Source: Bosea sp. PAMC 26642 (GTDB lineage Bacteria > Pseudomonadota > Alphaproteobacteria > Rhizobiales > Beijerinckiaceae). Taken from it: a stretch of 64,000 nucleotides of DNA. The stretch lies in assembly GCF_001562255.1 (NCBI RefSeq), contig NZ_CP014301.1, forward strand, positions 2,852,001-2,916,000, given 5' to 3'. The notes under the pieces are model-generated. The model was not told where the DNA came from. It did no database searches and was given only the letters and a program-made list of their open reading frames with translations. Position numbers and translations under genes: made by a program. Positions 29,575-38,148 of the stretch are shown here, piece after piece; the stretch's first letter is position 1; each line of letters begins with the position of its first letter.

Positions 29575-31353
29575 TTACGCCGCCTCCAGCCCGAACTGCA
29601 GGGCTGCCAACCTTGCATAGAGCCCCCCGCGCGCCTTGAGTTCGGCATGGGTTCCCTCCTCCACGACCCGGCCCTCGTCCATGACGAGTATCCGGTCGGC
29701 GGACAGGATGGTCGCGAGCCGGTGTGCCACGACCAGCGTCGTACGCCCCTGCATCAGCGCATCGAGCGCATCCTGCACCGCGCGCTCGCTCTCGGAATCG
29801 AGCGCGCTCGTCGCCTCGTCGAGCAGCAGGATCGGCGCGTCCTTCAGCACCGCCCGCGCGATCGCCAGCCGTTGGCGCTGCCCGCCCGATAGCGTCACGC
29901 CGCGCTCGCCGACGATGGTGTCGTAGCCGTCGGGAAGTGCCCGGATGAAGCCGTCGGCGGCGGCCAGCCGCGCCGCATCCTCGACATCGGCCAGAGTCGC
30001 GCCCGGCCGCCCATAGGCGATGTTGTCGCGCACGGAGACGCCGAAGACGGTGGGCTCCTGTGGCACCAGCGCGAAGCGTTCGCGCCAGACCTCCGGATCG
30101 GCCTCCGGCCCCGCGATTCCGTCGACGAGAACCCGGCCGGCCGCCGGATCGTAGAAGCGCAGCGCCAGCTGCAGCACCGTGCTCTTGCCGGCGCCCGAGG
30201 GGCCGACCAGCGCGACCCGCTCGCCCGGCCTCACCGTGAAGCTCAGCCCCGACAGCGCCGACGCCGTCCGCCCCGGATAGCTGAACGAAACCTGCTCGAA
30301 GGCGAGTTCGCCGCGCGAGGGCTGCGGCATCGATCTGGGACGCGGCGGTGCGGCGATGGCAGGCTTCATTGCCAGGATCTCGCCGAGCCGGCCAGCCGCG
30401 CCGGCAGCGGCGGAAATCTCGCCATAGACCTCGGAGAGCTGGCCGAGCGAACTCGCCGCCAGCACCGCATAGAGGATGAACTGCGACAGCCGCCCGCCGG
30501 TCATGCGGCCCTCGAACACCTCGGTCGCGCCCGTCCACAGCACCCAGACGACGCTGGCGCTGACCAGGAAGATCGCCACGCCCGACAGGAGCGCGCGCGA
30601 GGCCGTCGCCGCGCGCGAAGCGTCGAAGGCCTCGTTCGAGGCCGCGGTAAACCGTGCGGCCGTCTGTTCCGAAGCGCCGAAGGACTGCATCGTGCGGATC
30701 GCGCCCACGGCCTCGGAGGCGAAGGCGGAGGTATCGGCAAGCCGGTCCTGTGCCGCCCGCGCACGCCGGCGCACCGAGCGTCCCGAGAGCACCAGCGGCA
30801 CGACGATCAGCGGGATCGCGCCGATGACGATGGCCGAGAGTTGCGGGCTCGTGAAGACCATCAGCCCCAGCGCGCCGATCACCATGATGCCGTTGCGCAG
30901 CGCGATCGAAGCCGTCGAGCCGAAGGTCGACTTGATCTGTGTCGTATCGGCCGTCAGTCGCGAGACGAGGTCGCCCGACCGGCTCGAATCGAAGAAGGCG
31001 GGCTCGAGCTTCGTCAGATGCGCGAAGACGTCGGAGCGCAGATCGGCGACGATGCGCTCGCCCACCGTCATCACCAGATAAAACCGCGCCGAACTCGCGA
31101 TCGCCAGAACCGCGACGATCCCGACCAGCATGAGGAAATAGCTGTTGGCCATCTGCTGCTCGCCGCCGGAGAAGCCGACATCGATCACCCGCCTCACCGC
31201 CAGCGGCAGGATCAGCGTCGCCGCCGAGGCGACCACCAGGGCGAGCAGGGCCAGCCCGATCCGGCCCTTTTGCGCCAGCGCATAGGGCCAGAACGAGGAA
31301 AGCAGGCTGAAATCGGGACGCGGCTTGGTGTCGTCTGTGTCGGCCTTGGCCAC
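29575..31353 (-). CDS. ABC exporter, fused permease-ATPase (MsbA/LapB-like)
   Basis: A roughly 592-aa half-transporter: six membrane helices in residues 20-300 (ABC_membrane), then an ATPase with Walker [10 protein letters not shown], signature [14 protein letters not shown] and Walker [16 protein letters not shown]. Dimers export lipids, peptides or drugs; the substrate cannot be read from sequence. I start at GTG 31353 (VAKADTDD) with GGGAT upstream; the frame is open to a GTG at 31404 without a visible SD. Confidence 0.9.
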   Translation of the reverse strand: MAKADTDDTKPRPDFSLLSSFWPYALAQKGRIGLALLALVVASAATLILPLAVRRVIDVGFSGGEQQMANSYFLMLVGIVAVLAIASSARFYLVMTVGERIVADLRSDVFAHLTKLEPAFFDSSRSGDLVSRLTADTTQIKSTFGSTASIALRNGIMVIGALGLMVFTSPQLSAIVIGAIPLIVVPLVLSGRSVRRRARAAQDRLADTSAFASEAVGAIRTMQSFGASEQTAARFTAASNEAFDASRAATASRALLSGVAIFLVSASVVWVLWTGATEVFEGRMTGGRLSQFILYAVLAASSLGQLSEVYGEISAAAGAAGRLGEILAMKPAIAAPPRPRSMPQPSRGELAFEQVSFSYPGRTASALSGLSFTVRPGERVALVGPSGAGKSTVLQLALRFYDPAAGRVLVDGIAGPEADPEVWRERFALVPQEPTVFGVSVRDNIAYGRPGATLADVEDAARLAAADGFIRALPDGYDTIVGERGVTLSGGQRQRLAIARAVLKDAPILLLDEATSALDSESERAVQDALDALMQGRTTLVVAHRLATILSADRILVMDEGRVVEEGTHAELKARGGLYARLAALQFGLEAA

Positions 31354-31517
31354 CTGCTTTATCCCGTCCTGCTTGCGCTGTCGGCCCGGCTGCGATATGT
31401 GCACGCGACTTTCACGACAGGCTCATACGAATTATTCGACGGGCCGGCTCATCACGCCCGCAGCGATCTTGTCCGCCGAACGCCGCTGGCCCGTTTGTAC
31501 CGATTGAGGATTTCGCC

Positions 31518-31751
31518 ATGAAGACCGGCATCCATCCCGAATATCACACCATCAAGGTCGTCATGACCGATGGCACCGAATACTTCACCCGTTCGACGCT
31601 CGGCAAGGAGGGCGACACCCTCAATCTCGACATCGATCCCAAGACCCACCCGGCCTGGACCGGTGGTTCGCAGACGATGCTCGACCGCGGCGGCCGCGTT
31701 TCGCGCTTCAATTCGCGCTTTGGTGCCTTCGGCGCTCTCGGCAAGAAGTGA
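31518..31751 (+). CDS. rpmE: 50S ribosomal protein L31, zinc-free form
   Basis: A 77-aa L31. The start [29 protein letters not shown] matches the family, but the usual CxxC zinc ligands are replaced ([10 protein letters not shown]), giving the C-minus form common in alphaproteobacteria. Ends in basic FGALGKK. It is followed by a strong bidirectional terminator. Confidence 0.97.
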   Translation: MKTGIHPEYHTIKVVMTDGTEYFTRSTLGKEGDTLNLDIDPKTHPAWTGGSQTMLDRGGRVSRFNSRFGAFGALGKK

Positions 31752-31789
31752 TTGGGCGGCGATCGGTCGCGATCGCCTTCGACCATCAT

Positions 31790-31824
31790 GCAAAAGGCCC
31801 GGCCGCTGTGGCCGGGCCTTTTGC
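31790..31824. terminator. Bidirectional terminator between rpmE and rcdA
   Basis: A perfect 15-bp stem (31790-31804 with 31810-31824) with a GCTGT loop carries AAAA on one side and TTTT on the other, so it can terminate both rpmE (+) and the convergent rcdA (-). Confidence 0.85.
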
Positions 31825-31859
31825 GTTGAAGCGGCGATTGGCCGCGGCGCACGAGCCGC

Positions 31860-32384
31860 TTAGCGGCTGAGGCCGAGCCGCGCCTGCAGGCGGGCCAGCT
31901 GGTCCTGAACGGGATTGTCCTGCGATCGCGCGGAGCCCGACATCTGGCTTTCGAGATGGCGGATGCGCTCCTGCAGCCGCAGCGAATGCGTCATCAGGTC
32001 CCGCAGCGTCTGCGGCAGGCGCTCCGCCTCCTCGCGCACCGGCACGACCATGGCATCGCTGATCTTGAACTTGTTGTTCTCGGCATGGGCCTGGGCGGTC
32101 GTCATCTCGCCTTCGGCCACGGCCCGCTGAACCAGCAGCCAGGACGCGATCTGCATCAGCCGCGTCGTCAGCCGCATGCTCTCGGTCGCATAGGTCAGCG
32201 CAACGTCGCGCGGCAGCGCCGCCGACTCCGCCCGTCCGGTCTCGTCGAGATAGGCCGCCGTCTGCTCGACCAGCCCCATCCCCTCGCGAAACAGCACCAT
32301 GAACGCGTCGGATTTGACGAAGCTCTGGCCGAAGGAGATCGCGCCCTCATCCACCGGGCGTTCGAGCATCAGCACATCGTTCAT
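31860..32384 (-). CDS. rcdA: RcdA-like (DUF1465) ClpXP adaptor
   Basis: A 174-aa DUF1465 protein. In Caulobacter the family member RcdA is the adaptor for ClpXP degradation of the cell-cycle regulator CtrA. The helical core (ISFGQSFVKSDAFMVLFREGMGLVEQTAAYLD...LTYATESMRLTTRLMQIASWLLVQRAV) and C-terminal coiled coil match. I start at MNDVLMLERP (32384) because GAGGAA lies seven bases before it. CtrA-type boxes and GANTC sites upstream support cell-cycle control. Confidence 0.88.
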   Translation of the reverse strand: MNDVLMLERPVDEGAISFGQSFVKSDAFMVLFREGMGLVEQTAAYLDETGRAESAALPRDVALTYATESMRLTTRLMQIASWLLVQRAVAEGEMTTAQAHAENNKFKISDAMVVPVREEAERLPQTLRDLMTHSLRLQERIRHLESQMSGSARSQDNPVQDQLARLQARLGLSR

Positions 32385-32487
32385 CGCAACGTTCCTCATC
32401 GACACAACACCGTGCGCAGGCGAAACGCCGCCACGAACCATGCCGTCAACGTCGCAAGGATAGAGCCGATGACGCCGCGACGCTGCG

Positions 32488-32502
32488 GTAAGATCGCGTT
32501 AA
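32488..32502 (-). promoter_or_regulatory. CtrA-like box near rcdA
   Basis: GTAA-N7-TTAA (read TTAACGCGATCTTAC on the minus strand) is one mismatch from the CtrA consensus TTAA-N7-TTAA and lies about 105 bp before the rcdA start, on the rcdA side of a terminator. It partly overlaps a second TTAA (32505-32508). Confidence 0.4.
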
Positions 32503-32524
32503 CCTTAACAGCGCCGAGCAGGCG

Positions 32525-32550
32525 AAAAAAGAGCCGCCCTGAGGCGGCTC
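32525..32550 (-). terminator. Intrinsic terminator between DUF1192 gene and rcdA
   Basis: On the minus strand an 8-bp perfect stem (GAGCCGCC/GGCGGCTC, loop TCAG) is followed by six T. It ends any transcript coming from the DUF1192 gene, 157 bp past its stop, before rcdA. Confidence 0.85.
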
Positions 32551-32615
32551 GAAGGTCAACAGGGAGGCGTCAAACAGAGTGGGCAGGAGCCACTCGACAT
32601 CCAGACAAACCGGAC
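32525..32615 (-). ncRNA. Candidate small RNA, CtrA/GANTC-associated
   Basis: Between a CtrA-type box with two GANTC sites (32621-32654) and the intrinsic terminator lies a stretch of about 90 nt without a gene. Transcribed leftwards it would give a short RNA ending in the terminator hairpin and carrying unpaired C-rich runs (GGCTCCTGCCC, CGCCTCCCTG), which could pair with Shine-Dalgarno sequences as in several rhizobial sRNAs. The 5' end is a guess; no -10 of good quality is seen. Confidence 0.3.
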
Positions 32616-32620
32616 GATGC

Positions 32621-32654
32621 GATTCATATTTTGGAATCGTTAAGGCACCGTTAA
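32621..32654 (-). promoter_or_regulatory. CtrA box plus inverted GANTC pair
   Basis: TTAA-GGCACCG-TTAA (32640-32654) is an exact CtrA consensus (TTAA-N7-TTAA). Immediately beside it GATTC (32621-32625) and GAATC (32634-32638) form an inverted pair CGATTC-N8-GAATCG. GANTC is the CcrM methylation site read by GcrA. Such a composite is typical of cell-cycle-controlled promoters in alphaproteobacteria. Confidence 0.6.
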
Positions 32655-32706
32655 GTCGCCGATCCGGCACTGTCTTCTTTCCGGACACGGCCTACGCGGC
32701 CGGGCT

Positions 32707-32907
32707 TCAGCCCGACTTGCGAAAGAAGGCGTCCGCGGCCGAGCGCGAGGCGTCCTTCTTGATTCGCGCCTCGTTCAGCCGCTCGATTTCCGCCGTCAGC
32801 GCCGCGACCCGCAGGTCGATCTCTTCGAGCGACAGCGCCGACAAATCCTGCCCGATCTCGTGCACGGATTTCGGCTTTGGACGGTCGTCATCTGGAAAGA
32901 TCGACAT
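32707..32907 (-). CDS. DUF1192 family protein
   Basis: A 66-aa protein with the DUF1192 pattern: acidic FPDDDRPKPKSVHEIGQDLSALSLEEIDLRVAALTAEIERLNEARIKK, then a variable tail. Function unknown; in Rhizobiales it is usually between rcdA and a quinone oxidoreductase gene, as here. It is divergent from the latter with 96 bp between starts, and its transcript runs toward rcdA but meets an intrinsic terminator. Confidence 0.85.
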   Translation of the reverse strand: MSIFPDDDRPKPKSVHEIGQDLSALSLEEIDLRVAALTAEIERLNEARIKKDASRSAADAFFRKSG

Positions 32908-33003
32908 GGCTTCCTCACATTCGGCCTTCGCTGGCGGCAGACTAGACGCCTCGCGCCGCCAACTCCACTCTTCGCAGACTACCCGTCAGGACCGAAGGCC
33001 GCC

Positions 33004-34002
33004 ATGACCCAGCTTCCCCAGACCATGACCGCGATCGGTTTCGATGCGCCCGGAGGCCCGGACGTCCTGCACGCGCAGACCCGGCCCGTGCCGCATCCCG
33101 GTCCCGGCGAGATCCTGGTCGCGGTGGCGGCCGCCGGCATCAACCGTCCCGACGTGCTGCAGCGCAAGGGCGGCTACGCGCCGCCTGCCGGAGCCTCCGA
33201 CATTCCAGGCCTCGAGATCGCCGGCGAGGTCGTCTCGCTTGGCGAAGGCACGAGCCGCTTCAGCCTCGGCGACAAGGTCTGCGGACTGGTCGCCGGCGGC
33301 GGCTATGCTCAATACGCGGTCGTGCACGAGAGCAATGCCCTGCCCGTCCCTGCCGGGCTGTCCCTGACCGAGGCCGCCGCGATCCCGGAGACCTATTTCA
33401 CCGTCTGGACCAATGTCTTCCAGCGCGGCGCCCTGACATCCGGGGAGAGTTTCATGGTCCATGGCGGCACTTCGGGCATCGGCACCACGGCGATCCAGCT
33501 CGCTAAGGCATTCGGTGCGACCGTGATCGCCACCGCCGGCTCGGCCGAAAAATGCCAGGCCTGCCTTGATCTCGGAGCCGATCACGCGATCAACTATCGC
33601 GAGCAGGATTTCGCTGAGGCGGCCAAGGAAGCCACCGGCGGCCGCGGCGTCGATCTGATCCTCGACATGGTCGGCGGCGACTACATCAACCGCAACTACG
33701 ACGCCGCCGCCGACAGTGGCCGCATCGTCCAGATCGCCTTCCTCAACGGTCCCAAGGCCGAGGCCGACTTCCGTCGGCTGATGATGAAGCGGCTGACCCA
33801 TACGGGCTCGACCCTGCGCCCGCGCACGATCGCCGAAAAGGCCGCGATTGCGTCAGAACTTCACGCGAAGGTCTGGCCCTTGATCGAAAGCGGCCGGTGC
33901 AGACCGGTGATGTTCAAGACCTTCCCGCTCACCGAGGCCGCCGCTGCCCACACCCTGATGGAAAGCAACGCCCATATCGGCAAAATCGTGCTGACGCTCT
34001 GA
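33004..34002 (+). CDS. NAD(P)H-quinone oxidoreductase (zeta-crystallin-like MDR)
   Basis: A 332-aa zinc-free medium-chain reductase. The N-terminal GroES-like domain (PHPGPGEILVAVAAAGINRPDVLQRKGGY) and the NADPH-binding FMVHGGTSGIGTTAIQLAKAFGATVIATAGS match quinone oxidoreductase 1/PIG3. No zinc-ligand pattern is seen. The start MTQLPQTMTA follows the frame's upstream extension; family length supports it. Confidence 0.92.
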   Translation: MTQLPQTMTAIGFDAPGGPDVLHAQTRPVPHPGPGEILVAVAAAGINRPDVLQRKGGYAPPAGASDIPGLEIAGEVVSLGEGTSRFSLGDKVCGLVAGGGYAQYAVVHESNALPVPAGLSLTEAAAIPETYFTVWTNVFQRGALTSGESFMVHGGTSGIGTTAIQLAKAFGATVIATAGSAEKCQACLDLGADHAINYREQDFAEAAKEATGGRGVDLILDMVGGDYINRNYDAAADSGRIVQIAFLNGPKAEADFRRLMMKRLTHTGSTLRPRTIAEKAAIASELHAKVWPLIESGRCRPVMFKTFPLTEAAAAHTLMESNAHIGKIVLTL

Positions 34003-34038
34003 GACCCGATGGCCGAAGCTTGCCTCATGAACCACCAC

Positions 34039-34147
34039 CGTCATCCCGGACAAGCCGCATAGCCGCGCCGATCCGGGATCCATAGTAAGGCGCCGACGGT
34101 GCTCTATGATGGATCCCGGATCTCCGCTGCGCTCCGTCCGGGATGAC
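34039..34147. repeat. Intergenic palindromic repeat, family B copy 1
   Basis: A 109-bp element, ends CGTCATCCCGG and CCGGGATGACG, with inner GATCCGGGATCCAT and ATGGATCCCGGATC complementary. Same orientation as the copy at 56320 and reversed relative to those at 35141, 62000 and 63228. It lies between the quinone oxidoreductase and trcR. Confidence 0.85.
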
Positions 34148-34191
34148 GGCAGAGGTATCAATCGAACAATACTGATGGCCGACGCTTTCCG

Positions 34192-34220
34192 TGGACAGCC
34201 GCCATCGCCTTGCCTATAAC
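34192..34220 (+). promoter_or_regulatory. trcR promoter
   Basis: TGGACA (34192-34197), a 17-nt spacer and TATAAC (34215-34220) form a good sigma70-type promoter. It would give a leader of about 120 nt before the trcR GTG, containing two hairpins (34257-34273, CCGGCC-GGGAA-GGCCGG; 34308-34323, CCGGTC-TTCG-GACCGG) and a GATTC site next to the SD. Confidence 0.6.
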
Positions 34221-34348
34221 GCGCGCTATCCCGCTCATCGTCGATGATTTGGATGGCCGGCCGGGAAGGCCGGTCTGCGCCTGAGAGCTATTGTCCGCGA
34301 CGCTGCTCCGGTCTTCGGACCGGCTTTCGAGATTCAGGAGAGTTTCCC

Positions 34349-35071
34349 GTGTCACTACCCCCTCTGATGCCGAAAGCCACCGCGGTCTGGCTCGTCGAGA
34401 ACACCTCCCTGACCTTCGAGCAGATCGCCGAGTTCTGCAAACTCCACCCGCTCGAAGTGCGCGGCATCGCCGATGGCGAGGTCGCCGCCGGCATCAAGGG
34501 CCTCGATCCGATCAATTCGGGACAGCTTACCCGCGAGGAGCTGGAGCGCGCCGCCGCCAACCCGGCCCACCACCTCAAGCTCGCCGAGCGCAAGGTGAAG
34601 GTGCCCGAGATGAAGAAGTCCAAGGGCCCGCGCTACACTCCGGTGTCCAAGCGCCAGGACCGCCCCAACGCGATCCTCTGGCTGCTGCGCAACCATCCCG
34701 AGCTCAAGGACGCCCAGGTCATCCGCCTGATCGGCACGACCAAGTCGACCATCGCCCAGATTCGCGACCGCACCCATTGGAACGCCCAGACGCTGTCGCC
34801 GATCGATCCGGTCAGCCTCGGCCTGTGCTCGCAAATCGATCTCGATTTCGAGGTCGGCCGCGCCGCCAAGGACCGTCCGGCCGCCACCGTCGAGGTCGGT
34901 TCGACCCTGCTCTCGGCCGAGGAGACGACCGCTCCGGCCCAGGCGCCGCTGAGCCAGACCTTCGCCGACATGGGCAAGCCCAAGCGCGAGGAAGAGGCCG
35001 CCATCGACGTCGATTCCGTCTTTTCCAAGCTCAAGCAGATCAAGCGCCCGGCCGACGAAGACGAGGGCTGA
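34349..35071 (+). CDS. trcR: TrcR, DUF1013 cell-cycle transcriptional regulator
   Basis: A 240-aa DUF1013 protein. Members are predicted DNA-binding cell-cycle regulators of alphaproteobacteria (TrcR). Seen here are two helix-turn-helix-like halves: TAVWLVENTSLTFEQIAEFCKLHPLEVRGIADGE and NAILWLLRNHPELKDAQVIRLIGTTKSTIAQIRDR, then an acidic Ala/Pro-rich tail. The start is GTG 34349, since AGGAG stands eight bases before it; ATG 34367 is an alternative. A strong promoter and structured leader lie upstream. Confidence 0.9.
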   Translation: MSLPPLMPKATAVWLVENTSLTFEQIAEFCKLHPLEVRGIADGEVAAGIKGLDPINSGQLTREELERAAANPAHHLKLAERKVKVPEMKKSKGPRYTPVSKRQDRPNAILWLLRNHPELKDAQVIRLIGTTKSTIAQIRDRTHWNAQTLSPIDPVSLGLCSQIDLDFEVGRAAKDRPAATVEVGSTLLSAEETTAPAQAPLSQTFADMGKPKREEEAAIDVDSVFSKLKQIKRPADEDEG

Positions 35072-35140
35072 GTCGCCTGCGGCTACCCGACTTGCAAGGT
35101 TCGCCCTTGCGAAGAAGCGACGAAGCATACGCAATCACAT

Positions 35141-35236
35141 CGTCATCCCGGGCTTGACCCGGGATCCATCATAGAGCGCCGTCCTGCCTATGATGGATCC
35201 CGGATCGGCGCTGCTGCGCAGCGTGTCCGGGATGAC
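35141..35236. repeat. Intergenic palindromic repeat, family B copy 2
   Basis: A 96-bp element with ends GTCATCCCGG and CCGGGATGAC and an inner GGATCCATCATAG/TATGATGGATCC pairing. It sits between the convergent trcR and prpE, where it could act as transcription end for both. It lacks part of the left hairpin of the longer copies. Confidence 0.85.
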
Positions 35237-35264
35237 AAGTGGGTCCGTGAAAACGGCGCAGACT

Positions 35265-37199
35265 TTAACCCAGCCCCCTGCCCTTCAGCGCGACGGCGAT
35301 CTCGTCCAGCACCGTCGCGTCCTCGATCGTCGCCGGCATAGCGTAATCCTCGCCATCGGCGATCTTTTTCATCGTCGCCCGCAGGATCTTGCCCGACCGC
35401 GTCTTCGGCAGCCGGCCGACCGTCAGGGCCAGCTTGAAGGCGGCCACGGGCCCGATCCTGTCGCGCACCAGCGCCACCAGTTCCGTCTCGATCTCGGCAT
35501 GGCTCTGGCTGGCGCCGGACTTCAGCACCACGAAGCCGCAAGGCAGCTCGCCCTTGAGCGCGTCCCTGATCCCGATCACGGCGCATTCCGCCACCGCCGG
35601 ATGCGAGGCCAGCACCTCTTCCATCCCGCCGGTCGAGAGCCTGTGCCCGGCGACGTTGATGATGTCGTCGGTCCGGCCCATGATGAAGACATAGCCGTCT
35701 TCGTCGATATAGCCCGCATCCGAGGTGTTGTAGTAGCCCGGATAGGTCGAGAGATAGGCCTCTGCGAAGCGATCATCCGCCTGCCACAGCGTCGGCAGCG
35801 CACCCGGCGGCAGCGGCAGTTTGAGCACGATCGCGCCCATCGTTCCTGCCGGCACGGGCCTGCCGCCCTCGTCGAGGCAGCTGACCTCCCAGCCCGGCAG
35901 CGGCACGCTCGGCGAACCCGGCTTCACCGGCAGGCGTTCCAGCCCGATCGGATTGCCGACGATGCAGAACCCGGTCTCGGTCTGCCACCAATGGTCGATC
36001 ACCGGCACCTTCAGCACGTCCGCCGCCCAGTTCAGCGTGTCGGGGTCGGCCCGCTCCCCGGCCAGGAACAGCGCCCGAAACTGCGACAGGTCGTGCCCCG
36101 CCAGATGCTTCGCCTGCGGATCCTCCTTGCGGATGGCGCGAAACGCGGTCGGCGCGGTGAACAGCGCCACAGCATTGTGCTCGGCCGCGACGCGCCAATA
36201 GGCGCCGGGGTCGGGCGTGCCGACCGGCTTGCCCTCGTAGAGGATCGTCGTCGCACCCTGCAGCAGCGGCCCATAGACGATGTAGCTGTGGCCGACGACC
36301 CAGCCGACATCGGACGCTGTGAACATCACCTCGCCGGGCCTGACGTCGTAGAGGTTGTCCATGCTCCATTTCAGCGCGACCATGTGCCCGCCATTGTCGC
36401 GCACCACGCCCTTGGGCCGGCCTGTCGTGCCCGAGGTGTAGAGTACATAGAGCGGGTCGGTCGCCGCGACCTCAACACAATCCGCCCTGCGCCCATTGGC
36501 CTTGGCGGCAGCGACCAGCGCTCGCCAGTTCCGGTCGCGCCTGACATGCATCGAGGCCTCGACTTGTGGCCGCTGCAGCACGAGGCAGGCATCGGCCTTG
36601 TGCGCGGCAAGATCGATCGCCGCATCCAGCAGCGGCTTGTATTCGACCACGCGCGCGGGCTCGATGCCGCAGGACGCCGCCAGGATCAGCTTCGGCAGGG
36701 CATCGTCGATCCGCGTCGCCAGTTCCTTGGCCGCGAAGCCCCCGAACACGACCGAATGCACCGCCCCGATCCGCGCGCAGGCCAGCATCGCGAAGACCGC
36801 CTCTGGAATCATCGGCATGTAGAGGATGACGCGGTCGCCCTTGCCCACACCGAGATCTTGCAGCACAGCCGCCAGCACCGCGACCTCGTCGAGCATTTGC
36901 GCATAGCTGAAGACGGCCTTGGTCCCGGTGACCGGGCTGTCATGGATCAGCGCGGGCTGCTTGCCCCGCCCGTCGCGCACATGCCGGTCAAGAGCATTGA
37001 AGCAGGTGTTGCAGGTCGCATCGGGAAACCAGCGCCCATAGATGCCCAAAGTTGCGTCGAAGATCGTTGCCGGGGGCTTGATCCATTCGATGGCCTGCGC
37101 GGCCTGCGCCCAAAAACCCTTCGGATCGGCCTGCCACCGGGCATAAGCCTCGGCATAGCGGCCCGCATGCGGGGCGTTGCGTGCATGCTCGGCATTCAT
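35265..37199 (-). CDS. prpE: Propionyl-CoA synthetase
   Basis: Activates propionate (and similar short acids) to the CoA thioester through an acyl-AMP. The 644-aa ANL-superfamily enzyme has the P-loop-like LYTSGTTGRPKGVVRDNGGH, the WWQTETG motif, the GRTDDIINVAGHRLSTGGMEE hinge and the catalytic Lys in KTRSGKILR. Length and the N-terminal acetyl-CoA synthetase domain fit PrpE rather than Acs. It has its own unit, with no prpBCD in view. Confidence 0.9.
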   Translation of the reverse strand: MNAEHARNAPHAGRYAEAYARWQADPKGFWAQAAQAIEWIKPPATIFDATLGIYGRWFPDATCNTCFNALDRHVRDGRGKQPALIHDSPVTGTKAVFSYAQMLDEVAVLAAVLQDLGVGKGDRVILYMPMIPEAVFAMLACARIGAVHSVVFGGFAAKELATRIDDALPKLILAASCGIEPARVVEYKPLLDAAIDLAAHKADACLVLQRPQVEASMHVRRDRNWRALVAAAKANGRRADCVEVAATDPLYVLYTSGTTGRPKGVVRDNGGHMVALKWSMDNLYDVRPGEVMFTASDVGWVVGHSYIVYGPLLQGATTILYEGKPVGTPDPGAYWRVAAEHNAVALFTAPTAFRAIRKEDPQAKHLAGHDLSQFRALFLAGERADPDTLNWAADVLKVPVIDHWWQTETGFCIVGNPIGLERLPVKPGSPSVPLPGWEVSCLDEGGRPVPAGTMGAIVLKLPLPPGALPTLWQADDRFAEAYLSTYPGYYNTSDAGYIDEDGYVFIMGRTDDIINVAGHRLSTGGMEEVLASHPAVAECAVIGIRDALKGELPCGFVVLKSGASQSHAEIETELVALVRDRIGPVAAFKLALTVGRLPKTRSGKILRATMKKIADGEDYAMPATIEDATVLDEIAVALKGRGLG

Positions 37200-37349
37200 G
37201 ATGCGCGTTCCTCTTGGCCGGCTTTGGGCCTAAACCCTCGCATCGGGCCGACAGTGGCGGGGGCGGATTTTGCGCGGGATCGTGATCACTAAGGCCGCCT
37301 GGCGCAAGCGCCGCACCCTCAGACTTTCGCACGGCTTTCCCGCGCTCTG

Positions 37350-38114
37350 ATGCTGCTCGATCCCGCCTTCTTCGCCGCGATGGTGCCGGCCGTAATCCTG
37401 ATGGGCCTGTCCAAGGGCGGCTTCGCCGGACTTGGCCTGCTGGCGCTGCCGCTGATGGCCCTCGTCGTTTCGCCGGTACAGGCGGCCGCGATCATGCTGC
37501 CGCTGCTGATCTCGCAGGATGTCGTCACGGTCTGGTCTTATCGCCGCGAGTTCGACCGGCGCATCCTTGCGACGCTGTTACCGGGCGCACTCATCGGCAT
37601 CCTCGCCGGCTATCTCCTGGCGGCAAAGGTGTCGGACGCGGCGGTCGGTCTCGCGGTCGGTATGATTTCGATCGGCTTCGCCATGCGCAACCTGCTGGGG
37701 CTCGCCGGTGCGCAGGCCAAGGTCAGGCGGGCCGGTTTCGGCGCCGGCACGCTTTGGGGCGCGATCTGCGGCTTCACCAGCATGATCGCCCATGCCGGCG
37801 GCCCGCCCTTCCAGATCTATGTCATGCCGCAGCGACTGCCGCCTGCCGTCTTCGTCGGCACGGGCGCGATCTTCTTCGCCATGATCAACCTGATCAAGGT
37901 CGGGCCCTATATCGCGCTCGGCCAGTTCTCGGCGCAGAACCTCACCGCGTCGCTTGCTCTGCTACCGGTCGCGGTGGCAGCGACCTTCGCCGGCGTCTGG
38001 CTGGTGCGCCGCGTGCCGGCCGAGCGCTTCTACACGATCATCTACTGGCTGCTGCTGGCGGTCGGCGCCAAGCTGGTCTTCGACGGCATACGGGGCTTGC
38101 ATCTGATCAGCTGA
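37350..38114 (+). CDS. TauE/SafE family exporter, second copy
   Basis: A 254-aa membrane protein with about eight helices and the TauE/SafE signature GLSKGGFAGLGLLALPLMAL near the N-terminus and GFTSMIAHAGGPPFQIYVMP in the second half. The substrate is unknown. It is only distantly similar to the copy at 10012. It runs parallel to the acyl-CoA synthetase 34 bp downstream and may be co-transcribed with it. Confidence 0.87.
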   Translation: MLLDPAFFAAMVPAVILMGLSKGGFAGLGLLALPLMALVVSPVQAAAIMLPLLISQDVVTVWSYRREFDRRILATLLPGALIGILAGYLLAAKVSDAAVGLAVGMISIGFAMRNLLGLAGAQAKVRRAGFGAGTLWGAICGFTSMIAHAGGPPFQIYVMPQRLPPAVFVGTGAIFFAMINLIKVGPYIALGQFSAQNLTASLALLPVAVAATFAGVWLVRRVPAERFYTIIYWLLLAVGAKLVFDGIRGLHLIS

Positions 38115-38148
38115 ATCACGCCAGGATTGCGCCCTCTCGGAAAAAAGG

